A DNA stretch of 64,000 nucleotides from Bactericera cockerelli (Eukaryota > Arthropoda > Insecta > Hemiptera > Triozidae), in NCBI GenBank assembly GCA_024516035.1, contig CM044962.1:8307095-8371094 (forward strand), written 5' to 3'. Shown piece by piece: positions 11,001 through 26,000 of the stretch. How positions within the stretch are numbered: position 1 is the first letter of the stretch; the number at the start of each line of letters is the position of its first letter. The translations under genes and the position numbers were made by a program. The notes beneath the pieces are model-generated. The model worked only from the letters and a program-made list of their open reading frames with translations, was not told the origin of the DNA and did not search any database.

Positions 11001-14000
11001 GGAAAGTAAAAAAACACTGCCACAAGAGTATGCTGGATATAAAACTTCCTCGTGAAAGGTTCACACTGTAATAATTACACTTGGCAGTAATTTTTAACTC
11101 CTAAAAATCTGAACCGATTCTCTTAAATTTGTTTTTAAATGGTAGAATAGTAGAATACCATTTTCCTACATTCTGGATTCGTGTTTTCGCATGATTTTTT
11201 TGATTTTCTTAAATATCAGAGCTCAACCATAATTTATTCAATAAAAATACATTTTTATTATTTTAAACGGATTTGTTTTCTGAGATTTTCCCGTTGCAAC
11301 AGACGGACTAATAGACAGACACACAAAACCAAAGCTACTTGGAAGATTATATCATGTCCAGAAATATGATGAAAAAAATTGAAAACTGAGCAAAAGAATA
11401 TTATTTTTTTTAAACGAACATAATACTTCCAATTCTAATTAATAACTCTTTATTGACAAAGGGCGTGATTATTGCCCGAGGCAATCTCTGCCATCAAACC
11501 CATATGATAGAATTTATCGGAAGTAATTTATTGCAAAACAACAAAAATTCGGTTTTTTTTTAAATAAATTAAACAATAAAAAATCATTCTTCTATTCCAG
11601 CACCGTCCCATTCCTGCACCATCTTCTCACTCAATCCCTCCGATATTCCGTCTCGCTCCTCTCACTCTCATCGGAAGTAATACTTTAATTTGGAAGTGGA
11701 TACGTTATTACCATGTACATTGTACAAGGTACATTTATGTATATTTATGCTATTTTCTTAAAATTCAACATTTTTTATCACCATTGCAAGTAAAAACTCA
11801 TCCATATTGATACTTTATGCTATTGAGTCGTCTGCGTTCACAAACTCTCATTACATAAGTCCCAATACCTACGCGTAATTCGTGTCATAACAAGTTAGTG
11901 TATTGAAAATCGTACAACTTGGGAAGTCTTGTAAGAACTCTCTCTGTTCGAACTTTCTGCATACCTAATGAAGGAAAATGCTTGAAGGAAGGGTGGTATA
12001 ATTTATTGTTGGATTTCCAACAACTTTTTCACTGTCGTTTTCTTGGTAGCAACTTTCTGAACATCTTTGAAGTTATTGAATCCAGGTTAAGATCGATTTG
12101 CATATACTTCGAATGCGTCTATATTTGCTATACGTCGAAAAAATACTCTCTAGTAAGTCACTAATGGAAGGTTTTAATCACCAACTCAATGGTCAAATTT
12201 ACAAACAATTAAATGTCTTGGTCAAAAAAAGTTCACGAATAAATTACTCTATAAGAGACATTATAACTGGCGATGTGTAAACCTATTTTGTAGAAATTCA
12301 TTAAAAATAAAATAATTTCATTAATTTTTCTGGCCCGCAGATAACTTGCTATCGAACCAAGGACCTTTCGATGGCGAAGACGCGCACTTACCATGAGATC
12401 CGAGTAATTTATAAAATCTATATTCGAGGTGAAGCTGCGGGCTTTCGACTTCATGGGCTCCTGAAACAGAGAACGGACAAAGAAACAAATTCAGTGGATG
12501 GTCTGATGATTCAGAGGTCGCGGGTTCGAAACATCAAACAATAATTTATTTTTTTTGCACCTTTAATAATAATATTTATTTTAGATAGGTTCTACATTTA
12601 TTTTATTCTTTGTTCAGTTCATACTTATTTAATGTATTTTGACTTGTGTAACAATTTATGTAATTGATGACATTAATAAACTTTGATTTGATTGATTGAG
12701 AGAGAAGTTAATTCTGTAAGTTCTAAGGATAGGAAGTGCCCTAATATGGCCCATTCTTGGTCCACCTTTTCAGAAACATACTGTATAGTTTGGTTGATCG
12801 GGTTGGTTGTTTTGGTACGCCTACTTTCACATGTTACGGTTGAAAACAGCAACCCTTTTTGAGGCACCAGTGTTTGACGTATTCGTCTTTTGACCCGACA
12901 ATGCTGGTACCGTATTCTCTTTATTTATCTGATTTCATTTTATCTATTTCGTTGATTGTAGATAGTTATGTTTTGTAAATAAAAAAGTAATTATTCTTCT
13001 CTTCTTTTACTCTGTCTTATCCGCTCAAGCAGGTCGACGTTGTTCAACCTCAGGTTGAGGTTGATTGGTTTTGGCACATTTTTTTATTTATTGTTTTTTT
13101 GTTTTATTGTTTTTTTTTTTGGCACATTTATTGAAAGAAAAAAAGACCTTTTCAGAAACATACTGTATAGTTTGGTTGATCGGCTTGAGTTTGGTTTGGC
13201 ACGCCTACTTCCACATTTTACGGTTGAAAAACAGCAACCCTTTTTCAGGGCACCAGTGGCACGTTTGGTCTTTTTGGCCCGACAATGCTGGTACCGTATA
13301 TCTCTTTATAACGTCCCGCAGCGAGACTATATCAACCTTACAATTTACATTTCCACCTTTTCTCAATTTCAGCAACCTTCAATTTTCGCGAAATATACGA
13401 GTAAGTAGATGAAATTCTAAGAATGAAGCGGAAAAAAAATCTTCTATTGTGCGATTTTCACTTCTCGTGTAACCCATTATTATTGCGACTAAGGACACAT
13501 TCTATTAAAATGTTGCCAATGCAAAATATTTATACGGAGTATTGTATAACAAAAATATAAACTGCCAATTATGGACACAATACTTCCACGTGGATTGTTC
13601 ACATTGTAATAATTGTAATATGTACCTACACTTGAATTTTTAACTATCTTTAAAATTTTGTTTTATATTGTACAATACTGTTCGTTTTTCCTAGATTCTA
13701 GACTCTACAAAAAAATATGTATCGACAAGTAAGACCTTACTTTTGCAGATTTTGGTTCAAATTATCGGATTTTCTTAAAAAATATTAGAGCTTAACTGTA
13801 AAAAAATATTCAAAAAATTACAAATACTGCCTATGTAAATGCTAGTATGTATTCAACATATTAGAAAGTAGAAAATTTCATCAAAATCGGGTGTACGGTT
13901 CACACGATCTCCCAAAAACACGACTTCATGGTTAAAAAGGGAAGAACGCCCCACCAAAAAATAGTACCTACAACAGGATGAAAATAAATGACACCTCTCT

Positions 14001-17000
14001 TTCTATTTCTCTGCACTCATTTTACTTCTCTTGTTTTTTTTCCCACCCTCCTTCCTTAGGTGTCATCCTAAACTTGATTGTTCTTCAAGTTTTACTCTCT
14101 TGAAGTAACTTGTTGAACGGCAATAAAAAAATGATGGTCAAGGTGTCATTTTCTCAATTCAAAATTCAAACAAATTATTCATAATATACTGGGACCTAGT
14201 GATTGCAACCCCTCAACCTGCCCAGCGGTTTATTGACTGTAATATTTGAACTATGACTTTGTACTTACCATTTTGTCAAGGCTAGTTGAAAAATCAGGTG
14301 ATGGTAGAGCAAGTTTCTATATGTATCACAAAAATTAAGTCTAAGTAATTCAAAGAGGAAATGCGGCGGCAGTTGTGGGCTGTGTGCCCCAAGGAGATGA
14401 GTTGGTTGACATGTTTTATAGATAGTAAAATAAATATTATTTGATATTCGAGAGAAAAAAAACTTACCATTTTAATGGCGACATGTTCGTTTGTATACTG
14501 GTTCTTTCCTGGAATCAGAGAATTGAAGACGAACATTAAAAAAACATTCAGAACAAAAAGGGTTGGGTGGAAGAGATTGCCATAGGCAATAACCCCGCCT
14601 TTTAGTTAGGACATAAATATGTATGTATTTTTTTTTTTTTTTTTTCTGTTTATATTAATTTTGTCAATTTGTCAATTTTATATTTTATTTTTACCATTAT
14701 TTGTTTATATACAGGGTGATTCAGAAAAGTACCGTCAAACGTTAACCACATATTCTATGGGCTAGTTAAGGAGGGGTCAACTCTATAAAAGAAAGTGCGC
14801 AAATGCCTCCTAACGGAGGTACACGCCCCTTAAGGTGTTTTTAAACAATCGAAATTTTCATTTTACGGCTTACCTATTTGGGATATCGCAATGTGGTAAA
14901 AAAATCACTCTCAATACTAGATAGCACCTTTCTTTTGGCACAAAATTTAACACCATTCCAATGTCAGGGGCGGTCTCAGGAGGGTCAGATGGTAGAAAAA
15001 AGGTTCTAACTTTTTAGTCGTTGCTTGTAATTGAATTTGGTTTTCACCCTATTGAAACGTCTGTCATTGTCTACAAAAATGTTTAAAATAATTTTTTTCT
15101 CAAACCAACACAAACGCTTGAAAATCGAAATTGAAGGGCTTAAGCCGAAATAAGATTTACAGCAAATGTTCCACATGGGCTCCTCTGGCTTCAATGCAGA
15201 CCTCCATACGCCTTCGAAAAGATTGACTTGGCTGAAAATTTCAATTTCAAAAAATTGAAAAAAAAAAAATAAAAAAAAATGAATTGGCTGAAAATTCTTG
15301 TTCTAAAATTGTATGCTAGTTGCATAGGTTTCAAAACTTAATGCGGTTTTAAAATCTTCAATTTCAATTTTCAAGCTTTTGTGTTAATTTGAGGGAAAAA
15401 TTATTCAGACCATTTTTGTAGACATCAATGACATAGGTTTTTAAATTGTGAAAACCAAATTCAATTACAAGCAACGACTAAAAAGTTAGAACGTTTTTTC
15501 TTCCATCTGACCCTCCTCAGACCGCCCCTGAAAATGGAATGCTGTTAAATTGTATGCCAAAAAAAAGGTTTCATCTAGTATTGAGAGTGATTTTTTTTAC
15601 CATATCGCGATATCCCAAATAGGTAAGCCGTAAAATGAAAATTTCTATTGTTTAAAAACACCTTAAGGGGCGTGTACCTCCGTTGGGAGGCATTTGCACA
15701 CTTTCTTTTATAGAGTTGACCCCTCCTTAACTAGCCCATAGAATATGTGGTTAAAGTTTGACGGTACTTTTCTGAATCACCCTGTATAATTATGTTCTTC
15801 TCATAAAGCGTTTCATAATAATAATAATGTATATAAAAAAAAAACGATTTTTAGGGCCGAAGGATTCGTTGGTTTGAATCTATTTGAGCATGTGACCAAA
15901 CAATAGTAATAATACTCTGAGGGCACAATAGTAATAAAATCTTTTGAGCAATAATCTAGCCCGGTGGTTATATCTTACACTGAAGAGCACTATTATTAAC
16001 ATTGTTATTAGCTGTATGTGTGTTATTATCTTTGGCTGTATGGAATGGCCATGCCTATACCAATGCAAAAAAAACAAAGCAATTTAACACTAATCCCAGT
16101 AGCTCAGTGGTAAAGGCGGCACTCTGCGAATCCAGAGATTACAGAGGTCGTGGGTTCAAAACCCAGCGGGGCCATGACAAGTTATCATCCCATATGGGAT
16201 TTTGGTCACATAATAATAATAATAGGTCTGGGGCTTACTGCTGGAATAATGGGACTTATTAGTTCAAGACGGACAGTGTGAATAAGACGATTTTATCATA
16301 TAAAGCCTATCATATTTAATTATAACTCCTCACATTATAATTCTCTAGATTTTTTGTTGTTGTTTTTTGTTTTTATAGGTTATTTTAACGTAGCAGTATT
16401 CTCTGTATCTGAGCTCTTCCACCCAACCACTATTAGCAGGCAGGATTCTCCGCACGGTTCCATAATGTACATCACGTGACTGGTAAGAATTCTATGCAGG
16501 TGGCTTCGAGTGTTTCGACACTGAATATTGACTCTATTAGGAGTAGGAACCTAGTACGTGATCTCATCACCACCACTATCTGACTAGTGACTTGGCCTCC
16601 TGCTACCTGCTGCCATAGGGGTCTCCCGTCACTTATCTGTAGGCGAGAGTAGACAGCAGCAGTGTCAGATTCTAGGGGTGAAATTAGAAGGCGAAATACG
16701 ACTCACCAATTGATTGGTTCTTTGACTTCCGAGAGTAGGTATCAGAGCTATTGGGTTCGTTTTTGTGAGAAAAGGAAATTTTTGCTCTAAACAGGGTGTC
16801 CCATAGCTTTTTTTATTTCGTAGCTATGAAATAGGAGCTACTGTAGACGCTTGTGATGGTTTGTGTTGCAGCCTGCCCATCCCGTAGTATGCCTCTCCTC
16901 TGATGGGCGAGAAGTGACACAATACTTCCCATTTGGGTGCTGGGTCAATACACGAGCGCACCGGAAGGTATCCCTTACGAACAACTGTAACCACATTATG

Positions 17001-19267
17001 AGTACAAATTTTTGTCGGCGCGGAGGTTCCGTATGGCAAGCGAGTGCTTAACCACTGACTTCTTAAGGTGATACTTAATGGTGACCTTGAAAAGTTTATT
17101 GGATGACTCATTCAAGGTTATTTCAAGGTCACCATTAACAGTGGCGTAGCCAGGGGGTTTGGGGACAAACCCCCCACCCCCTGATGGAATATACGTTAGG
17201 CGAATATGTAGGTCTAGCTACGCCACTGACCATTAAATGTTCTCTTTGCAGCTATGAAAATCATCTTCTGATGATGACAGATTTTATCTGTCGTCGGTAG
17301 TTTTCGAGATATTTGAATGTCTCGTTCATAATGGGACACCCTGTATGAGAGGGACTACGACCTATGTATCTCTGAACCAGCATCAGAGTGACTAATGCAT
17401 TGCCGCCACGCCGTGTGACCATGCCCCATTTAACTTATCGCTGTCGCCACGAGACGGCTAGTCTCGCGGTTAGGTACGTATATACATTTATGTTTTTATG
17501 TGTGTCTGTTTATGTCAAGGTATATGGTGAGTTAAGTACATAGGCTTAACTTACGATTGGTATAGATAGGTAAACATATATACTAGATTGGTACATGTAT
17601 TAACTTAGTATATGAGATATACTATTACATATATGGAAAAATGTATGCACAATGTATATGTATATACATTCCTTGTGAATATTGTGACCCGGTGATTTAA
17701 GACAGATCATCGTTAAGCTGATAAGAAAAACACTCACACAAAATATTGCGCACACACAAACACACCGCCCAATTTACACTCTCTCTCTCTCTCACTCACT
17801 CACTCACTCACTCACTCACTCACTCACACACTCATTCACTAACTCACACACACACTCTCTCTCTCACTCACTCACTCACACACACTCTCTCTCTCTCTCT
17901 CTCTCTCTCACTCACTCACCCACTCTCACACACATACACACACACACTCTCTCTCTCTCTCACCCACCCACCTTCCCACACACACACTCTCTCTCTCGGT
18001 CTCTCTCACTCACTCACTCACTCACTCACTCACACACACTCTCTTTCTCACACACCTACAGACTCTTTCTCTCTCACACACACCCACACATACTCAACAC
18101 CCACCCATACGCGCAAAATGTTAAATAGGTGGTGGGAAAAAACCATAGTAAGGAGTCTGTGTCTTTTTCCACAACATTTTTCCACCCACACACACCCACG
18201 CACACACACACACACCCACAAACACACTCATAATCACACTCATACACACGTACGACTCTTCGTTGTCTAAAGAGTTATAATAATATCAAACGACACATTA
18301 TTATTATTAGTCCCAATAACCGTCATCTCTTGCGAGTTCTTAACTCTCCACAAAATATCAAATGTGATGTTGTCGTCTTGTGATGTGTTATTCGAAAAAC
18401 AATTTCCAAATATTATCGTGTGTGCGTGAGAATGTTTGTTTTAATAGGTTAATGGCATTTTTAACATCTAGGTCATTTGAAACGGGGGTTTTACCCTCCA
18501 TTCGTCGCTGGAAACTTACAAACCGGCTGCCCACATTAACATTAATCAGTTTGGGATGGACCGAGAGTTCGATTTTTAATGGTTATCCAATCAAGTCCTA
18601 ACCTCAATGGCTGTTGCCTAACTGACATTAACAAGTGTGTTTAACGTGTCATTGATTGACCCTGGCAATGAATGTCTTCACTTACTATTTATTTTATTTC
18701 TTCGTACGAGAAAGAACCTTTTCTTTCTCGAGAAGGAGAGGGCGAGAAGGAGAAGGAGGAGTAAGGAGGGGAGGAGGAGGGAGGGAGAGGAGTAAGGAGA
18801 GTAGAAGGAGGATTAGCGGAGGAGAGGAGAGAAGGAGAGTAGAGGAGGAAGGGGGAGGAGAAGAAGGAGGAGGAAGAGGGAGAAGGAGGGGAGGGGGAGA
18901 AAGAAGAAGAAGAAAAAAGGAAGCGTTCTCTTCTCGTAATGCCGTAACTGGTCACTATCCATCCACATAGAAAATGCTCCTCGTATTTCCTCACGAGATA
19001 TGAGTGGACCCCGCGGACACAAACATTTCTAATACCTCGCCGGGATTCGATCCCAAGGTCACCATGCGGCCAAGCCTCGTGCGCCACACCACTCATCGCG
19101 CTGTCTTTACTCCCCTCGTATGTACATATACTATTTTCTAACCACAAACAATATATTCATTTAGTATCTAATAATTAACGAACTATCTTTAATAAAATAC
19201 CAATTTTTATAAACACGACCACATTGGCTGTATGGCAAATTCCCCTGATAAGGAGAATAACCAATGC

Positions 19268-19302
<35 letters not shown>

Positions 19303-20007
19303 AATACTCTCCTCGTGTCTTGGCCTCTTTTTTCCAATTTTGTTTAGGTGGGTTCATTATTTTCGAGCAGCACTAGGACTAGGTCACATCAGATATTATA
19401 TTATATTGAAGCATCAGCAGGCACTTGTCGCATTGGCATGCCTGACACGTTCCTTAATATTGGGGAGGAAGAGGAAGAGGAAGAGGAGGAGAGAGAGGGG
19501 GGAGAGGGAGGGAGGGGGAGAGAGAGAGGGGGGGGGGCATTCCGTGAAAGATAGGGTAGTAGAGGGGGGGGGGTTCTTGGAAGAAAGAGAAACAGGGCTG
19601 GGAGAGAAAGAGAGACTTTTTCTGAATACTGGGGAAGCAGATAGAGTTAGGGGGTGGGGGACTCCTTTAATATAGAGGGAGCAAAGAAGGAGGGAGAATT
19701 ATTAAAGAGAAAGATATAATTAGAGAGAGGTAGGGAGGGATATATAAGGAGAGAGAGAGAGAGAGATATAAGGAGATAGATATTAAGAGTGAGAGATATA
19801 AGGGGAGGAAGATATAAGGAGAGAAAGGGGGGTAGAAAGAGAGAGATGGGGGGAGATAATAAAAGGTAGAGAAAAACTCAAGAAGAGAGCGCGGAGGGAG
19901 AGAGAAATAAAGATAGAGAGGAGAGGGAGATAGATATTAAGAGTGAGAGATATAAGGGGAGGAAGATAAAAGGAAAGAAAGGGAGGGAGGGAGGGGGGGA
20001 AGAGAGG

Positions 20008-20041
<34 letters not shown>

Positions 20042-23000
20042 GGGAGATAATGAAAAGTAGAGACAAAACTCAAGAAGAGATCGCGGAGGGACAGGAGAGG
20101 GGAGAGAGAGAATGAATAATGAGTAAGAGGGGGGGCAGTGATGGCGAGGTTGCTGGAAGAGGGGATGATTATGATGAAGTCAGATAGTAGTTAGTGTTAC
20201 AAATAATAGATGAGAAATAGGTAATTTAGAGGCGGTGCTTGAGTTGTGTGTGTGTGAGTGTGGTGATGGTGAGTGTGGTGGTGGTGTGTGGACTGGTGGT
20301 GGTGTGTGTGCTGGTGGTGTGTGTGCTGGTGGTGTGTTTGTGATGATGGTTGTGTGTGGCGAAGTGGCAGAACCAACCAACCTCAAAATCTCAACCATAC
20401 GAAAGAGGTTGAACAATGCCAAACACAGTAATAGGTTTGGGAAAAAGCTAAGTGAAAGAAATGAAGATTTTGTTATCTTTTTTTATCTATACAAATGATA
20501 TCGTCATCATCCATCTCCTGTTAAGTACTCCTGTACTTCTCAGGATATAGATTACATTCTACTAAAGATACCTACAGGGTGGAGAATTGTAATCGATCCA
20601 GTCAAATATCTCTGAAACTACTTAAGATGGGGAAAAAAGCTGTACAGGGAACATTTTCATAGTTCCAAGGAGGACACATTACGGTGACCTTCAGATGTTT
20701 CTCAAATGACCCCTTCAAGGTTATTTTAATGTCAACATTTAATAATAAAGAATTTAACGATAATAATAAGACGGTTGAGTTCACACTGTATGTACAGTGT
20801 ACATATTCATTACTTCTAAAAGACGTGCTATTGGGAAAGGAAGGAATGAGGATGGGGAGAGAGGGAGGAGGAAACGGTGATAAATAAGGATTGAGCTTGA
20901 AATTGAGAACATCTGGAGGTGCTGGATGAAGATTTATGAAGATGAAATAGATATGAAGGAGGGGTGGAGAGGGTAATGGAGGGAGGGATGAGAGAGAGAG
21001 AGAGAGAGAGAAGAGAGCGGGAGAGAAGAGAGCGGGAGATATGAGAGAGAAGGGAGATAGAAAAGAGAGAAGAGAGGAGAGAGAAGAGAGAAGAGAGGAG
21101 AAAGAAGAGGGAAGAGAAGGGAGAAGAGAGATTGAAAGATGAGATAGGAAAGAGATTTAGAGTGAGACTTGGGGGAGTGATGGGGGAAAGAGTGATTGAA
21201 ATATGGGAGAGAAGGAGTGATTGGTGGGTGAAAATATGGAGAGGAAGGGAGAGTGAGGAAGAGAGTGATTGAAGGATGAGAAGATGTAGAGGAGTGAAAG
21301 AGAAATGAGAGGAATATTTACAAGAAATAGGTGGATGGTGGAAAAAAATAGAACAGCTCAAAGCGACATCAGAAACATATACGAGGTTTGGCTATTAAGT
21401 TCGTAGACTCTTCCCATAAAACGATGTGTGTTTAACTTACCCAACTTTAGTAGTTATCCCCTTCAATGTACTTCTCTCCTCTATCTCTATAACGTTCTAA
21501 GCAAATTTTCCATTGATCGAAACAGTGGTGGAGGTCATTTTGTGAGAGGCCTTCCAAGACTTTTGCCGGTTTTTTCTTAACGGCATCTACGCTGTCAAAT
21601 CTGGTACCTTTCAGGGCAGATTTGATTTTTGGGAATAAGTAAAAGTCGCACGAGCCCAGGTCGGGTGAATAAGGAGGGTGTTCCAACACTGGGATGTTGT
21701 ACTTGGCCAGGAACGTCTTCACGGAGAAGGCACTGTGGGCTGGCGCATGGCACCATTTTTGCGCAAACTTTTGTCATGTTGAAATTTTCGTGCAAAATTT
21801 GTCTCACACATTCTTTATTAATTTTAAGTGTATCAGCCATTAGTGTAAGAGGTAACCTACGGTCAAAACGAATCATAACACAAATTTTTTCAATGTTTTC
21901 GTCAATTTTTGAGGTTTGGGGGCGACCAGGACATGGATCGTCCTCAACATCTTCCTGACCATCTTGAAACCGTTTAAACCACTTATAAAGCGTTGATCTT
22001 TTCAAACATGACTCCTGGTACACTGTCTTTAACCAAGAAAAAGTTTCACCAGCAAGTTTTACGTAAAATTCAAGAATCACTCGTTGCTCAACGTTTGTAT
22101 CAATCATAATTCCGGCAAAATTAAAAAAGTTGTCTTGCGCGTCGGGCTGTCACAACAGAACTAATTACAGTACAGGCATGTGTCAGCTATGAATCAAAAC
22201 ACAAGACTTGAAGCTGTCGAAATATGTTTATCATATCTTCCTAGCATGGACAGCTTTTGCGTAGCGGCTCGCGTCTACGAACATAATAGCCAGACCTCGT
22301 ATTTTGACAGATATAAATAAAAAATGATTTTCTATTACAATCAAAAAGTTTTCATAGTTGAAAAGTTTTCAACTATGAAATAAAACAAATAATTTCAAGG
22401 GTTGGGTGATAGGCAATAACCCCGCCCTTTAGTTAGGACATATCGTCAGCTAGAGGGTAAAACTGACCATCTGCATTTGGTCATTGAAATCTCCACCAGT
22501 CTTTCAGGTAAAAATTGCTTTTCGCTTTTTCCCACGCATATGTTTGCATTTGCATACTATTATCGAACTTTTGATTTTTAGCCAATAGTTTGGTTCATTT
22601 TCGTCCAGAGTAACGAAAAATCGAAAAGATGACCAACTGCCACTTGGTCAGTTTTACCTTCTAGGCGACGATATATTTCTGTATATTTTTCTATTATTTT
22701 TCATTTTTATTGTACATAATATTGTTTCCATTTTTTTTTTTTTTCATTGTTAAAATAATTATTTGTATTGTATACATATGTCCATTTATATCTAATAGTG
22801 TTGAGTAATAATAATAATAACATTTTCTTGGAGAGACTCATTTATCCAAAAATGTTATCAGTTCAGTTTCGAGTAAAAAGGGACCGGTCACATTTTCTTC
22901 ATAAAACTTTATTATTGAACACCAAGTTTTCACTTAGTGAATAAGTTTTTTTGAAAAATGGATACGATGTCGGTAGAATTGAAAAAAGTGCCTAATTTCT

Positions 23001-26000
23001 GATTTTCAAGAGAACGCCATTTCTTCTATTTATTTATATATATGTACTTAAAAGTTTATAGGGAATAGAAACTTGAAATTTATCTATTCTCTCCCTCTCT
23101 ATTCTTCTTCACTTCTTCCCCTCAATAGACATCAGTCAGTCTCGTTTCTCTCCCTCTCTTTCTCATTAGACATCAAACACCTCTCTTTCTCTCCCTCTCT
23201 CTCCCCAACCCTCAATAAACATCAGTCTAATGTCAGTGAACACTCAAATTTTGACTCTTCCGAGTTGATATTTTCCACAACACGGAGGCGGTCAATAAAG
23301 AACGCCTCCTTAGAAATTCAGGAGGCGTTCAGGAGGTGATTGGTTTGGCTGTATGGAATGGCCTTGCCTACCAATGCCAAAAAAAAAAAAATATTCGATC
23401 CTGGGTTCGATCCTTAGCGGGTTAGGAAATTTTCGGCTCGGAAAGAACACCTCCTCAGAAATTCAGGAGGCGTTCTTTAGTGATTGGTTCAACTTGAAAT
23501 TCCAAGAGTAGTCACCGTGGCCAAGTAAGTTAGCGCGCTTGGCATAGCACGCATGGTGACCTGGGTTCGATCCCTAGCGGGTTAGTAAATTTTCGGCTTT
23601 GCACTTGGATAGTCTGGGTTCACTCTTACCTGGTGAGGAAAAATGAGTAGCTGCTTTGATGAGAGCAGCTATCAATGGAATTATATGTGACGCCTTAATT
23701 ATTTATTTAGAAATTCTTAATTAGTAGAACATATATACAGACAAATAATGGTAAAAAATTAAATATAAAATTGACAATATTAAAAATATAAACAAGAAAA
23801 AAAAAAATAAACAAAATATATGCATATGTCCTAAATAAAGGGCGGGGTTGATGCCTAATATGGCAATCTCTTCCACCCAACGCAACTCCTTGTGCTCCCA
23901 GTAGCTCAGTGGTGAGCGACCGGGACTGACCAGTATGCATCAGCTTGTCAATAATCGAAAAAAAATTTTAGTTTATCATATTTGTGTTAATCACTTTCGT
24001 GATATCACAACTACTCAAACTCGCTTTACTAAATCTACACTGAAACCAGGACTTGAACCACCGACCTCCAGGTTACAAGTCTGCTGTCTTATCGATGAAG
24101 CTACTGAGGTCGGTGAGTAATCGAAATGCCATCGAAAGCTACACTTGAAAGTTCCGCCGCCATTGTTTGAATCAATTGAAAAGAAAGCAGGTACATAAAA
24201 TATCATCAACAAGTTTCCATTCGACAAATTATAAATAGAGACATTTCACGTTTCAACCAACCTCCCTCCCTCCAAACTATCTCCAGACACAAATTACAAA
24301 TTGAGACATTACTTCACTCTTCCGACCTCCAAAATTTACAGCTGTCTCCGAATACCGGAGTGTTTTGTTGCATGCTAACTTGTTGTATAAAGTCGATAGC
24401 ATCATGCATAGTATACTATTTTCTAGCTAGGTCTGACTGATGCCTGAAGATACACAGAGAAACTATAAGGTAAAGTGATGGGTTCTCTAAACATCACAGA
24501 TTTGAAAATAAAAGTTAGAGTTAAAGTAAGCAGAGTGAAGTGGCAGAGAATTCCGGATTAAGTGGCAGAGAATGCCATGCCTAAGGCATTAACTTCAACA
24601 GGCTAAAACACAGACCACAACCGTCTACAGTAGCTCCTGTTTCATGGCTACGAAATAAAACGGCTGTGAAACACTCATCTTTAAATAAAAAAAATGGGTT
24701 GGATCCGAGAGGAGGCATACCACGGGATGAGCAGGCAGGTAGGCTACAACACAGACCACAAGCGTCTACAGTATTAGCTCCTGTTTCATGGCTACAAAAT
24801 AAAAACGGCTGTGAAACTGAAAACTCATCTTTCAAAAAAAAAAAAAAAAATGGGTTGGATCCGAGGGGAGGCATACTACGGGATGGGCAGGCAGGCAGGC
24901 TACAACACAGACCACAAGCGTCTACAGTAGCTCTTGTTTCATGGCTGTGAAACACTCATCTTAAAAAAAAAAAATGGGTGGGATCCGAACCAACGGAACC
25001 CGACCAACAATGCAAGTTGTAAGCGTTACTCAGACTACTTGTGACGCAGACGTGTTCGTACGCACATCTCGCAGTCTATTCGAGAGAACGACAATTGGGT
25101 ACGTTTTCAAGAGCACATAACTAACATTGGAGAGCTCATAATAGATAATTATTATTGATGTTTTTCTCGTGAAAATATTAAGAACAGAGAAATACTCGCG
25201 TTTCTCTATTGACTTAGCTCATCACATCAGTGTGTTTGTATATTGGTTCTCCCGAGGTTATCAGCACAGGTTGCCTCCGATGTTTTGGACGCCATTCACA
25301 GCTAGGAATAGAGTATTGATTCACAAGATGAAAAACCTGGCAATCTAGGATTGATTGAGAAGATGGAACATCTAGGAATCTATGGGATTGATTCATAAGA
25401 TGAAAAAGCTGGCAATCTAGGATTGATTCACAAGATGAAAAGCTGGCAATCTAGGATTGATTCACAAGATGAAAAATCTAGGAATCTATAGGATTGATTC
25501 ACAACATGAAAAAGCTGGCAATCTAGGATTGATTCACAAGATGAAATGCTAGCAATCTAGGATTGATTCACAAGATGAAAAATCTAGGAATCTATAGGAT
25601 TGATTCACAAGATTTCCTTCCTAGGTCAACATCTGTTTAATGAATCAGCAAGGTCGGTCTAGTAATCCAGAGGTTGTGGGTTTAAAAGCCAGCCTTTGTG
25701 CACAAAAAAAGATCCTGAAAGCACGTAAAAAGCACCTCAAAATGAACTAGCTACGAAATTTTCTGCGGTAAGTGCGGGAAAAGTATCGGTGAGAAGAAAA
25801 AGGGTATTATCTGTCCATTTATTTTGGGGACAGACTGTACTTGGGGAAATCTATGTACGTTGAACGCATCTCTACGCCACACTGACGCGACGCGACGATC
25901 ACAGAGATTATCAATATATTTTGAGGAAGGGACATATCAGAAGGACGAAAAATGAATAAAAGGAATCGATTTTTGTAGATCACTCTTAAAACACGCTCAG

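Noticed and set aside
17746..18270. 174-codon His/Ser/Thr/Leu frame
   Set aside because: CA/CT microsatellite.
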